From DASXQK01 sp963724385 (GTDB lineage: Bacteria; Pseudomonadota; Alphaproteobacteria; Dongiales; Dongiaceae), in NCBI GenBank assembly GCA_963724385.1, contig CAVRUJ010000001.1:1364001-1428000 (forward strand): DNA of 64,000 nucleotides, written 5' to 3'. Within the stretch, counting starts at the first letter, position 1. Each line of letters starts with the position of its first letter. Positions 17,306-24,886 of this stretch are shown here, one piece after another. The notes under the pieces are model-generated. The model did not search any database and was not told where the DNA came from. It saw only the letters and a program-made list of their open reading frames with translations. A program made the position numbers and the translations under genes.

Positions 17306-18655
17306 TCAGAACGCCAGCCAAGTGAACAGGTAGAGGGTGTTCTCGTCTGCTGCGTTGGTGCCGGCGCCGTCGAAGTTCTGGCTCGCCCCGTCGAATTTCA
17401 GATAGGCGGTGTACTGGATGCCGAAGCGGACGTTGACCCAGGGCTGCAGCCAGGAATCGTCCTTGCCGAAGGGCGTGTAGTCGACCTCGAAGATCAAGCC
17501 GTCGCTGTTCGGACTGTTGTTGGCACTGACGCTGTTATAAAGATTGAAATCGCTTGACCCCCAAATGTTGAAATACGCCACGCGGCCCGTGATCATCTCC
17601 TGGTAGGTGTAGCTGCCGTTGATGCGGAATTCGTTGAGGGTGTCCCCTCCGTTGGTCGAATTACCCAGCGGCAGGCTCGCGTTCAGGTCCTGCTTCTCGT
17701 AGATGTAGTTGGCGTCGGCCGTAAAGATGTTGTCGTTCGTCGCCATGTACTGATAGGAGGCGTCGAATCCCAGATCGGTGAATCGGTCGGTGCCGTTGGA
17801 CTGCACGCGCCCGGGATAGATGTTGGCGACGATGCCGTAGGTTCCCAGGGAGACGTAGTTGTAGCCAAGTTGCTGCTGCAGATCGACGCGCCAATAGGGC
17901 GCGAATCCGTCAATCTGCTGTTCGCCGCCCGGCCCTTCGCCCAAGGCATTCTGGACTTTGTTCGGCAACTCCGAATAGCCGCCGAACTCCGCATAGAGCA
18001 GGTTGTTCCACATCGTATAGACTTCACCGCCGATGACCTGACCTGCAAGGCCGCCGTCGATGAGCGGGGTGGCAACCGGCGAATTCGCGATTCCCGAACT
18101 CGTGAACGGATAGCCCCAGGCCGGAACCGTGTTCCATAGATCCTCGACCGTCGGGTTATTGTTGATGGTCGCCCCGTAAACGATGTCCTTGCCGAACAGC
18201 GTGCCCTGGTCGGCGAATCGGATATCGGTGTTGTCGAGGAGCAACGTGTTGCCGATACCGTCGTAGGTTCCCTGAACCCACGCGCCGATCTTGTCGGTGA
18301 CGCGGCCTGCATAGAAGATGCCCGCCTGGTCGAGCGCAAAATTGTTGTTGCTCTTGAAGTCGGTGGGCGGCGGATTCTGTCCCCTGGCCGTGTTGGTGAA
18401 GGAGCTGATCAGCATCAGATCGACGGGCGGAATCTTGGTCGGGACGTTGCCCCAGACATAGCCGTTGAGCTTGAACTGGCGACCGAAGTCCGTCAGCTGT
18501 GGCCCGAAGGCGCCGATGTGACATTGCTGGCAGGAAGCGCCCGTTTGCGCCGCGAAGCTCGGCAGCGCCTGGGCGGCGCCCATCTGCGCGAACACGGCGG
18601 CGAGCCCCAAGAACAGGCTGCTCCAGAAGACCTTTAGCCCGGAATTTCCCCGCAT
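17306..18655 (-). CDS. Cyc2-like monohaem cytochrome fused to outer-membrane beta-barrel
   Basis: A 449-residue protein with a signal peptide (cut predicted after AQA, residue 30), then a single haem site C42-QQ-C45-H46 within LPSFAAQTGAS and FGRQFKLNGY, then about 380 residues of alternating, Tyr/Asn/Gly-rich strands ending in a terminal Phe (LYLFTWLAF), as outer-membrane barrels do. This layout, a small cytochrome plugging its own porin, is that of Cyc2, which carries electrons across the outer membrane in Fe(II)-oxidising bacteria. Related cytochrome-porins also occur in non-iron oxidisers. ATG 18655 has a GGGGGATGGGG ribosome site. A divergent soluble cytochrome c and an FNR-type box lie upstream. 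The electron donor is unknown. Confidence 0.75.
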   Translation of the reverse strand: MRGNSGLKVFWSSLFLGLAAVFAQMGAAQALPSFAAQTGASCQQCHIGAFGPQLTDFGRQFKLNGYVWGNVPTKIPPVDLMLISSFTNTARGQNPPPTDFKSNNNFALDQAGIFYAGRVTDKIGAWVQGTYDGIGNTLLLDNTDIRFADQGTLFGKDIVYGATINNNPTVEDLWNTVPAWGYPFTSSGIANSPVATPLIDGGLAGQVIGGEVYTMWNNLLYAEFGGYSELPNKVQNALGEGPGGEQQIDGFAPYWRVDLQQQLGYNYVSLGTYGIVANIYPGRVQSNGTDRFTDLGFDASYQYMATNDNIFTADANYIYEKQDLNASLPLGNSTNGGDTLNEFRINGSYTYQEMITGRVAYFNIWGSSDFNLYNSVSANNSPNSDGLIFEVDYTPFGKDDSWLQPWVNVRFGIQYTAYLKFDGASQNFDGAGTNAADENTLYLFTWLAF

Positions 18656-18755
18656 CGCCCCATCCCCCTGGGTTTCCTGAACTCTCCGCCCGCCCCGGCG
18701 CCCCGTCAAGGCGCTGCGCATAGAGGAATTCAAGCTCCGCCGATAAACTTGGACA

Positions 18756-18769
18756 TTGATCCAAATCAA
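18756..18769. promoter_or_regulatory. FNR/FixK-type operator (perfect)
   Basis: TTGATCCAAATCAA is an exact TTGAT-N4-ATCAA palindrome, the binding site of FNR/FixK/ANR-type regulators. It lies in the divergent gap between the Cyc2-like gene (start 18655) and the soluble cytochrome c (start 18852), 100 and 82 bases from the start codons, so it could serve either or both. No regulator gene is in the window. Confidence 0.75.
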
Positions 18770-18851
18770 CGACACCCGCCGCGTGGTGGGTGTTAGTGTC
18801 GGCCGCCGAGGAACCACCGAGTCGCTAAATTTCCACTGAAGGAGACAAAAC

Positions 18852-19229
18852 GTGAGACACGCCACCCTTATTGCGGCAGTCCTGGTGCTTGCCTTTGCCT
18901 TGGCAGGCCAGGCAAGAGCCGCCGGCGACGCTGCCAATGGCGGAACACTGTTCAAGCAGAAATGCGGCCTTTGCCACAGCGCCCAAGCGGGCCAGAACCG
19001 GGTAGGCCCCTCCCTCTTCGGGGTCGTGGGGCGCAAGGCCGGATCGGTCCCGAGCTACAGCTACTCGGACGCCATGAAGGACTCGGGGCTCACCTGGGAC
19101 GATGCGACCCTCGACTCCTATCTTGCGGGGCCGCGTGCCAAGGTTCCCGGAACCAAAATGACTTTTGCCGGATTCCCGAATGCTTCGGACCGCGCCGATG
19201 TCATCGCCTACTTGAATACGCTCAAGTAG
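18852..19229 (+). CDS. periplasmic class I cytochrome c
   Basis: A 125-residue cytochrome c550/c2-like protein: a signal peptide ending in ARA (about residue 23), haem motif CGLCH (about residues 38-42), the GPSLFGVVGRKAGS loop, and the Met ligand in KMTFAG, then a final helix DVIAYLNTLK. It would carry single electrons in the periplasm. GTG 18852 follows a strong GAAGGAGA site seven bases upstream. It is transcribed away from the Cyc2-like gene across a gap holding a perfect FNR/FixK box, and may be its redox partner. Confidence 0.92.
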   Translation: MRHATLIAAVLVLAFALAGQARAAGDAANGGTLFKQKCGLCHSAQAGQNRVGPSLFGVVGRKAGSVPSYSYSDAMKDSGLTWDDATLDSYLAGPRAKVPGTKMTFAGFPNASDRADVIAYLNTLK

Positions 19230-19267
19230 CGTTTCGATTCTCCACCTTCGTCATGAGCAAGCTCCCG

Positions 19268-19288
19268 GGGCCGGCCGTAGGCCGGCCC
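19268..19288. terminator. strong hairpin downstream of cytochrome c gene
   Basis: GGGCCGGCC and GGCCGGCCC form a perfect nine-pair stem around a GTA loop, 39 bases after the cytochrome stop. No T-run follows on either strand, so it may be a transcript-end stabiliser or part of the adjacent repeat rather than a classical terminator. Confidence 0.4.
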
Positions 19289-19291
19289 GAG

Positions 19292-19375
19292 GACAGGCTT
19301 GACCCGCGCGTCCACGTCATTGACGTCCCGTGGCGAGGGGTGGTTGGCGGGTCGAGGCCGGCCATCGCGGAGTGA
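19292..19375. repeat. palindromic intergenic repeat, degenerate
   Basis: GGCTTGACCCGCGCGTCCACGTC is answered on the other side by GTGGCGAGG and TGGCGGGTCGAGGCCGGCCAT. This resembles the common alphaproteobacterial element in which GGCTTGACCCGGCCATCCA pairs with its inverted copy. It fills the gap between the convergent cytochrome and hydroxyacid dehydrogenase genes. The arms have several mismatches. Confidence 0.45.
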
Positions 19376-19393
19376 GGCAACGGCGGCTTTTTC

Positions 19394-20359
19394 CTATGCG
19401 ACCCGCGCGGGCAGCGGGCGGCCGGCGAAGAAGGCGTCGAGGTTGTCGAGCGCCTTGAAGCCCATGGCGTTGCGGGTCTCGGTGGTGGCGCTGCCGAGAT
19501 GGGGCAGAAGGAAGGCGTTCTTGATCGGCCGATAGCCGGGATTGATGTTGGGCTCGCCCGTGTAGACATCGAGGCCGGCGGCGGCGAGCTTGCCCGATTT
19601 GAGGGCGGCGATCAGCGCCTCGTCGTCGACCAGCGGACCGCGCGCCGTATTCACCACGATGGCCCCATCGGGCAGGAGCGCGATTCGCTCGGCATTGAGG
19701 AAGCCGTTGGTCGCCGGCGAGGAAGGCGCGTTGATGGACAGGAAATCGGAATGGGGCAGCATGTCCTCCGCCTTGGCATGGAAGATCGCGCCCTGTTCCA
19801 GCTCCGGCGCCAGCCGCGAGCGGTTGTGGTAATGGATCTTCATATCGAAAGCCCGCGCCCGCTTGGCGACCGCCTGGCCGATGCGGCCCATCCCGTAGAT
19901 ACCCAGGCGCTTGCCGGTCATATGCACGCCCAGCATGTTGGTCGGACCCCAGGCGCCCCAGGTCGCCTCGCGCACCATGCGCTCGCCCTCATAGGCGCGG
20001 CGCGCCGCACCCAGCATCAGGAGGAGCGCGATGTCGGCGGTGGCGTCGGTCAGCACGTCGGGCGTGTTGCCCACAACGATGCCCCGGCGCTTGCAGGCCT
20101 CGAGGTCGATATGTTCGTGGCCGACCGAGAAGGTCGCGATGACGCGCAGCGAATCCGGCAGCCTGGCGATCACGTCCGCAGACAGCTTGTCGGTCGGGCA
20201 GGGCAGCAGGCCCTGGCAGCCGGCGGTCGCGGAGACGACGTCCTCGCTCGAATAGAGCTTGTCTTCAGGATTGAGGATTGCATCGAAGTCGCGGGCGAGC
20301 CGGGCCTCGACGGCGGCGGGCAGCTTGCGGGTCACGAGCACGCGGGGCTTGGTCGGCAT
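19394..20359 (-). CDS. D-2-hydroxyacid dehydrogenase (glyoxylate/hydroxypyruvate reductase type)
   Basis: A 321-residue NAD(P)H enzyme that reduces 2-keto acids such as glyoxylate or hydroxypyruvate to D-hydroxy acids in the cytosol. The Rossmann motif is GIYGMGRIGQAVA (about residues 152-164). The catalytic triad is visible as Arg in NTARGPLVD, Glu in GLDVYTGEP and His in LLPHLGSAT. Other landmarks are FSVGHEHID and NTPDVLTDATAD. This set suits the GyaR/GRHPR branch, but substrate preference cannot be read. It has its own promoter region, divergent from eipB (96 bases). Confidence 0.9.
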   Translation of the reverse strand: MPTKPRVLVTRKLPAAVEARLARDFDAILNPEDKLYSSEDVVSATAGCQGLLPCPTDKLSADVIARLPDSLRVIATFSVGHEHIDLEACKRRGIVVGNTPDVLTDATADIALLLMLGAARRAYEGERMVREATWGAWGPTNMLGVHMTGKRLGIYGMGRIGQAVAKRARAFDMKIHYHNRSRLAPELEQGAIFHAKAEDMLPHSDFLSINAPSSPATNGFLNAERIALLPDGAIVVNTARGPLVDDEALIAALKSGKLAAAGLDVYTGEPNINPGYRPIKNAFLLPHLGSATTETRNAMGFKALDNLDAFFAGRPLPARVA

Positions 20360-20455
20360 GGGAGGGCATCCGGCGGTTCTGGGGTTGCGGCTGTTGCGGG
20401 ACGGCCGGACATGGGATAGTCCGGCCGTTCGAAAACCGGCGGACGGTAGTGGCCG

Positions 20456-21277
20456 ATGAAAGGTTTTGCAAGCCTGCTCCCGGGGGTGTTCTGGGTGATG
20501 TTAGCCGCGGCGTTCTGGCTCTCGGGCGGACCGGCCGATGCCGGCGTGATGGCCACCCACCACGCCGTTTATGCCCTGGCGCTCGATCCGATGAGCGCCG
20601 GCACCGACCTCTCCGATGTCGAGGGGGTCATGACCTACGAGTGGGCCGATGCCTGCAAGGGCTGGACCACGACCGAGAAGGCGGATCTGAAACTCTTCTA
20701 CCAGGACGGACATCAGGACAGCATCGGCTGGAGCCTCAACTCCTGGGAAGGCAAGGACGGCCTCAGCTATCGCTTCCTGGTGCGCGATTTCTCCGGCGGC
20801 AAGCAGACTTCCGAGCTCGAGGGCGAGGCTAGCCTCCAAGGCCCGGGCGAGGCCGGTATCGCCCATTTCACCAAGCCCATGACGGAGGCGATGGCGCTGC
20901 CCGCCGGCACGCTCTTTCCCACCGCCCACAGCGACACCCTGCTCCGGCATTTGGCCGCGGGCGATCGGCAGCTCTTCGCCACCGTGTTCGACGGCACCGA
21001 CGACAAGCAGCTGTTCCAGATCAGCGCGGTGCTGAGCAACACCCTGAAGCCCAACGCCGAAGCCGCCCGCCTGTCGCCGCTCCTGGCGGAAGGCCCGGTC
21101 TATCGCCTCAACCTTGCCTTCTATGGCGCCCATACCGAAAGCTCGACGCCGGACCAGGAGCAGACGGTCGATCTCTACGCCAACGGCATTATCGACCGCC
21201 TCACCCTCGACTACGGCGACTTCACCGTCGACGCGGTCCTGAAGACCCTGGAGGCGGTTCCGGGCCCGGGTTGCTGA
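20456..21277 (+). CDS. eipB: EipB-family (DUF1849) cell envelope integrity protein
   Basis: A 273-residue periplasmic protein with a signal peptide (about residues 1-29). EipB of Brucella is a small barrel-like periplasmic protein needed for envelope integrity, stabilised by one disulfide. The two cysteines fit: C67 in ADACKGWTT and the very last residue C273. Family motifs GVMTYEWADACKGW, YRFLVRD and GTLFPTAHS are present. Its 3' end overlaps the convergent dinB by 56 bases, so the two mRNAs are complementary at their ends. Confidence 0.87.
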   Translation: MKGFASLLPGVFWVMLAAAFWLSGGPADAGVMATHHAVYALALDPMSAGTDLSDVEGVMTYEWADACKGWTTTEKADLKLFYQDGHQDSIGWSLNSWEGKDGLSYRFLVRDFSGGKQTSELEGEASLQGPGEAGIAHFTKPMTEAMALPAGTLFPTAHSDTLLRHLAAGDRQLFATVFDGTDDKQLFQISAVLSNTLKPNAEAARLSPLLAEGPVYRLNLAFYGAHTESSTPDQEQTVDLYANGIIDRLTLDYGDFTVDAVLKTLEAVPGPGC

Positions 21278-22526
21278 TGAGCCCCCGGCCTTTGCGGATG
21301 GCGTCCTTGCCCAGGCGATGGCGCAGGTCGTCCATCACCCGCTCCACCTTGACCCGTCGCAGCGCATCGGGATCCAGAAGGTCGGGCTCCGGATCCCCCG
21401 CAGTCGCACCCAGATCGGCCATGCCGACGCCGATGAGGCGAAAGCGCTGTCCCGTGGCCTCGGCCTCGAGCAAGGGGAGAGCGGCGCGGTAGATGGCCTC
21501 GGCCAGCTGGGTCGCCGGCGCCACCCGGCGCGAGCGGGTCAGGATGTGGAAATCGGCGGTCTTCAGCTTCAGATGCACGCTGCGCCCGGCGACCTCGTTG
21601 CGCTTCATCCGGGCCGAGACCTTTTCGCAAAGCGGCCACAGCTCGGCCGCCAGGGCGTCCAGCTTCGCCAAGTCCGTTTCGAAGGTTGTCTCGGCCGAGA
21701 TGCTCTTGATCTCGCCTTCGGGATCGACGCGCCGGTCGTCCTCGCCGCGGGAGAAGCGATAGAGCCGCCGGCCGATGGCGCCGTAGCGGGCGACCAGGGC
21801 GTGCTCGTCATGCCGGCGGAGGTCGGCGATGGTCGAGATGCCATCGGCCGAGAGCCGTGCCTGAAGCGCCTTGCCCACGCCCCAAATGAGGCCGACCGGC
21901 TTGGGCCCGAGGAATTCCACCGCCTCGCCCCGGCCGATGAGGGCGAAGCCGCGGGGCTTGTCGAGATCCGAGGCGATCTTGGCCAGCGACTTATTGTAGC
22001 TGAGGCCGATGGAAACGGTGACGCCGACCTTGCGCTCGATCTCGAGGGCGAGGCGGGCCAGCGAATGGGCCGGGCTGCCGTGATGCAGCCGTTCGGTTCC
22101 GCTCAAGTCGAGGAAGGCCTCGTCAATGGAGAGGGGCTCGACCAGGGGGGTGAGCGCCCGCATCATCTCGCGAATCTCGGCGCCGACGCGAGAATACTTC
22201 GCCATGTCGGGGCGGATGACGACGGCCTGAGGACAGGCGGCGAGCGCCTTGAACATAGGCATGGCGGAGCGCACGCCATAGAGCCTGGCGACGTAGCAGG
22301 CGGCCGAGACGACGCCGCGCTTGCCGCCGCCGACGATGACCGGCTGATTGCGGATGGCCGGGTTGTCGCGCTTCTCGACGCTGGCATAGAAGGCGTCGCA
22401 GTCGATGTGGGCGATTGCGAGCTGGGCCAGCTCGTCATGGGCGACGATCCGAGGCGAGCCGCAGGCAGGACAGCGCCTTGCCGCCTGCGGGAAGCTCACC
22501 AGACAATCCCGGCAGAGGCTGGTCAA
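21222..22526 (-). CDS. dinB: DNA polymerase IV with N-terminal zinc finger
   Basis: A 434-residue Y-family polymerase for translesion synthesis. An alphaproteobacterial zinc finger (C5-x2-C8 and C19-x2-C22) precedes the palm. Catalytic acidic residues lie in AHIDCDAFYASVE and LSIDEAFLDLS; YNKSLAKIASDLDKPRG is the fingers/thumb signature. The little-finger domain occupies about 270-385. The ATG at 22526 overlaps the stop of the upstream ROK gene (ATGA). The 3' end runs under eipB. Confidence 0.95.
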   Translation of the reverse strand: MTSLCRDCLVSFPQAARRCPACGSPRIVAHDELAQLAIAHIDCDAFYASVEKRDNPAIRNQPVIVGGGKRGVVSAACYVARLYGVRSAMPMFKALAACPQAVVIRPDMAKYSRVGAEIREMMRALTPLVEPLSIDEAFLDLSGTERLHHGSPAHSLARLALEIERKVGVTVSIGLSYNKSLAKIASDLDKPRGFALIGRGEAVEFLGPKPVGLIWGVGKALQARLSADGISTIADLRRHDEHALVARYGAIGRRLYRFSRGEDDRRVDPEGEIKSISAETTFETDLAKLDALAAELWPLCEKVSARMKRNEVAGRSVHLKLKTADFHILTRSRRVAPATQLAEAIYRAALPLLEAEATGQRFRLIGVGMADLGATAGDPEPDLLDPDALRRVKVERVMDDLRHRLGKDAIRKGRGLISNPGPEPPPGSSGPRRR

Positions 22527-23434
22527 TTCGCCTCGTCCGGGCGCCAGAGCCAGGCGGCACCGCGCACGCCGCTGGAATCGCCGTGCCGTGGCGGCAGGAT
22601 CCGGGTTGCGACCTGGTCGGAGAACACATGCGGGATCATGAGCGCCGGCAGCCGCTCGTAAAGCCGCTTCAAGCGGGAGATGCCCCCGCCCAGCACGATG
22701 ACCTGCGGATCGATGATGTTGACGACATGGGCAAGCGCCCGGCCGAGGCGCTCCTCGTAGCGGGCGAGGCTGGCCTCGGCCTTCGCTTCGCCGGCCTCTG
22801 CCGCGGCGACGATGGCCGGCCCTGGCAGGCGCTCGCCCGTCACCCGCTCATGGTCCCGGGCGAGGCCGGGGCCGGACAGCCAGGTCTCGATGCAGCCGAA
22901 GCGCCCGCAGAAGCAGGCGGGACCGGGCCGTTCATGGTCCTGAGGGCGGGGCAGCGGATTGTGGCCCCATTCCCCGGCGATCGCATTGGCGCCGTCGAGA
23001 AGCCGGCCCTGCACCACAATCCCGCCGCCCACGCCAGTGCCGAGGATGACGCCGAAAACTACAGGGGAGCCCCGGCCGGCGCCGTCACTCGCCTCGGAAA
23101 TGGCGAAGCAGTCGGCATCGTTGGCGAGCCTGAGCGGGCGTCCCAGCGCGGCGGCCAGGTCTTTGTCGAAGGGACGGCCGTTGAGCCAGGTGGAATTCGC
23201 GTTCTTGACCAGGCCGGTCGCTGGCGAGATCGCGCCCGGCATGCCGACCCCGACCGGCGAGGGCTCGACGCCGGCGGCGGCCTCCACCTCACCGACCAGT
23301 CCGGCGATGGCGGCGAGGGTGCCGGGATAGTCCCCCCGGGGGCTGGGGCGCCTAAGCCTGGCGCATTCGACGCCATGTTGGTCGAGGGCGATCGCCTCGA
23401 TCTTCGTGCCGCCCAGATCGACCCCGATGCGCAT
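22523..23434 (-). CDS. ROK family sugar kinase (fructokinase/N-acetylglucosamine kinase-like)
   Basis: A 303-residue ROK kinase that phosphorylates a hexose with ATP. It opens with the ATP-binding GVDLGGTKIEA, has the sugar-binding ANDADCFA and E/H motif AGEWGHNPL, and the zinc motif CFCGRFGCIETW typical of ROK proteins. The sugar (fructose, glucose, mannose or GlcNAc) cannot be read. It is translationally coupled to dinB by a four-base overlap, a common but unexplained pairing. Confidence 0.9.
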   Translation of the reverse strand: MRIGVDLGGTKIEAIALDQHGVECARLRRPSPRGDYPGTLAAIAGLVGEVEAAAGVEPSPVGVGMPGAISPATGLVKNANSTWLNGRPFDKDLAAALGRPLRLANDADCFAISEASDGAGRGSPVVFGVILGTGVGGGIVVQGRLLDGANAIAGEWGHNPLPRPQDHERPGPACFCGRFGCIETWLSGPGLARDHERVTGERLPGPAIVAAAEAGEAKAEASLARYEERLGRALAHVVNIIDPQVIVLGGGISRLKRLYERLPALMIPHVFSDQVATRILPPRHGDSSGVRGAAWLWRPDEAN

Positions 23435-23483
23435 GGCCCAAATGCTAGCAGAGATTGACCTTTCCCCGCTTGGTCACCATTTG

Positions 23484-23491
23484 TTAACCAT
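23484..23491. promoter_or_regulatory. possible CtrA half-site upstream of divK
   Basis: TTAACCAT, the better-conserved half of the CtrA site, lies 76 bases before divK. The second TTAA at N7 spacing is only ATTG. In Caulobacter divK is CtrA-controlled, which makes this worth noting, but a half-site alone is weak. Confidence 0.35.
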
Positions 23492-23566
23492 TGAATTGTA
23501 AGGATAGCGCTGGAGCGGAAGTCGCTTGCCTGGCGGGGGTGCCGGGCAGGTGCCTCGGGAGGGGTT

Positions 23567-23962
23567 ATGACGGCGGCTCTGGCCACGGCCGGGCAACGGA
23601 AGAAGAAGGTGCTCATTGTCGAGGACAATGAGCTCAACATGAAGCTCTTTCGCGACCTGGTCGAAGCTTGCGGCCACGAGATCCTGGAGACTCATGACGG
23701 CATCGAGGCGCTCCGCCTCGCCCGCGAGCATCATCCCGACCTCATCCTGATGGACATCCAGCTACCCGAGGTCTCCGGCCTCGAGGTCACCCGTTGGCTG
23801 AAGGCCGATGAGGAGCTGCGCGACATCCCCGTGGTCGCCATCACGGCCTTCGCCATGCGGGGCGACGAGGACAAGATCAAGAGCGGCGGCTGCGAGGCTT
23901 ATATCGCCAAACCGATCTCGGTCAGCAATTTTCTCAGCACCATTGGGCGGTTCTTGAATTAG
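23567..23962 (+). CDS. divK: single-domain response regulator DivK
   Basis: A 131-residue stand-alone receiver domain. DivK relays cell-cycle and polarity signals by binding histidine kinases such as DivL and PleC/DivJ. The acidic pocket is E19-D20, the phosphorylated residue is D63 (LILMDIQLP), with Thr in AITAFAM and Lys in YIAKPIS. There is no output domain. In many alphaproteobacteria pleD follows divK; here a terminator and rpmG follow instead. ATG 23567 has GGGAGGGG upstream. Confidence 0.92.
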   Translation: MTAALATAGQRKKKVLIVEDNELNMKLFRDLVEACGHEILETHDGIEALRLAREHHPDLILMDIQLPEVSGLEVTRWLKADEELRDIPVVAITAFAMRGDEDKIKSGGCEAYIAKPISVSNFLSTIGRFLN

Positions 23963-23994
23963 ACAAGGGCGCCGCGCTGCCGGACAAATGCAAA

Positions 23995-24013
23995 GGCCGC
24001 CCAATGGGCGGCC
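23995..24013. terminator. intrinsic terminator between divK and rpmG
   Basis: GGCCGCCC-AAT-GGGCGGCC forms a perfect eight-pair stem with a three-base loop between the convergent genes. On the minus strand it is followed by TTTGCATTTG, so it is best as the rpmG terminator; on the plus strand only TTA follows. Confidence 0.7.
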
Positions 24014-24042
24014 TTACTCGTCTCACGCAATTGGGGCCGAGG

Positions 24043-24210
24043 TTACTTGATCTTCGATTCCTTGAAGGCGACGTGCTTCTTGGCGATCGGGTCGTACTTC
24101 TTGAACTCGAACTTCTCGGTCGAGGTGCGCGGGTTCTTCTTGGTTACGTAGAAGTAGCCGGTGTCGGCGGTGCTGACCAATTTGATCATCACGGTCGTCT
24201 GCTTGGCCAT
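24043..24210 (-). CDS. rpmG: 50S ribosomal protein L33
   Basis: A 55-residue basic protein read directly from the minus strand: MAKQTTVMIKLVSTADTG and then YFYVTKKNPRTSTEK, ending FKESKIK. This is bacterial L33 of the alphaproteobacterial type. It lacks the CxxC pairs, so it is the zinc-free form. It is too short for most open-reading-frame lists. It ends 30 bases from the hairpin at 23995-24013. Confidence 0.96.
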   Translation of the reverse strand: MAKQTTVMIKLVSTADTGYFYVTKKNPRTSTEKFEFKKYDPIAKKHVAFKESKIK

Positions 24211-24261
24211 AGCCAGGGCCTCCTGAATGAGGGGCGGAACATAGCCGGATCGGATGGCCTG

Positions 24262-24867
24262 TCAAGGGTGGCGGAAGACGCGGGCTTCGTCGCGGACATA
24301 GGAAAATCGCACCGCGGGCTCTGCCCCCGGCGGAAGCCGGCGCAGCCGCCGGGCAATGGCTTCGGCCAACACGAAGGCGGTCACATCGACGATCGCCAGG
24401 CCTTCCAAGGCCGTGACGGACCGCCAGGCCAGGTCTTCCAGCTCGCCGTCGCCGCCGAGCCGCCCGTAAGCATGGGCACCGTCGGCCATGAGGAAGCGGG
24501 TGTTGTAACGCCGGCGGGAATAGGTGGGCGTGATCGCCCGGCAGACGAAATCGACGCTCGCCAACGCCTCTCCGGCGAGGCGGAGCCCGGTTTCTTCCGC
24601 GGTTTCGCGGAGTGCTGCCCGGACGAAGGCCTCGGCCGGCTTCCGGGTCGCCCGCGCCAGCTCGGCCGCGACCGCCGGCACTAAGCCAAGCGCCGGTCCT
24701 GCGACGTCGGCGGGCTCGACCCGGCCGCCGGGGAAGACATAGATGTCCGGCAGAAACCCGGCCCTCGCATGGCGCCGGCCCAGCAAGACTTCGAGGCCGC
24801 CCCGGGCCTCCCGCAGGAGCACCAGCCCCGCGGCATCGACCGGGCGAACGGCAACCTTTCTGGTCAT
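24262..24867 (-). CDS. NUDIX hydrolase
   Basis: A 201-residue NUDIX protein that would hydrolyse a nucleoside-diphosphate-linked compound. The Nudix box is split: YVFPGGRVEPAD, then a helical insert, then RAALRETAEETGL carrying the REUXEEXGU metal site. The insert between the glycine and the REU part resembles NUDT19-like enzymes. The substrate is unknown. ATG 24867 starts at MTRKVAVRPVDAAGLVLL; the open frame continues upstream into the S41 protease gene but without homology. It lies 19 bases downstream of that gene and is probably in the same transcript. Confidence 0.85.
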   Translation of the reverse strand: MTRKVAVRPVDAAGLVLLREARGGLEVLLGRRHARAGFLPDIYVFPGGRVEPADVAGPALGLVPAVAAELARATRKPAEAFVRAALRETAEETGLRLAGEALASVDFVCRAITPTYSRRRYNTRFLMADGAHAYGRLGGDGELEDLAWRSVTALEGLAIVDVTAFVLAEAIARRLRRLPPGAEPAVRFSYVRDEARVFRHP

Positions 24868-24886
24868 CGGAAGGGTCGGCGCCGGA

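Noticed and set aside
17306..19036. Extension of the Cyc2-like frame to 19036
   Set aside because: The added 127 residues lie antisense to the cytochrome c gene and before the signal peptide; ATG 18655 has a good ribosome site.
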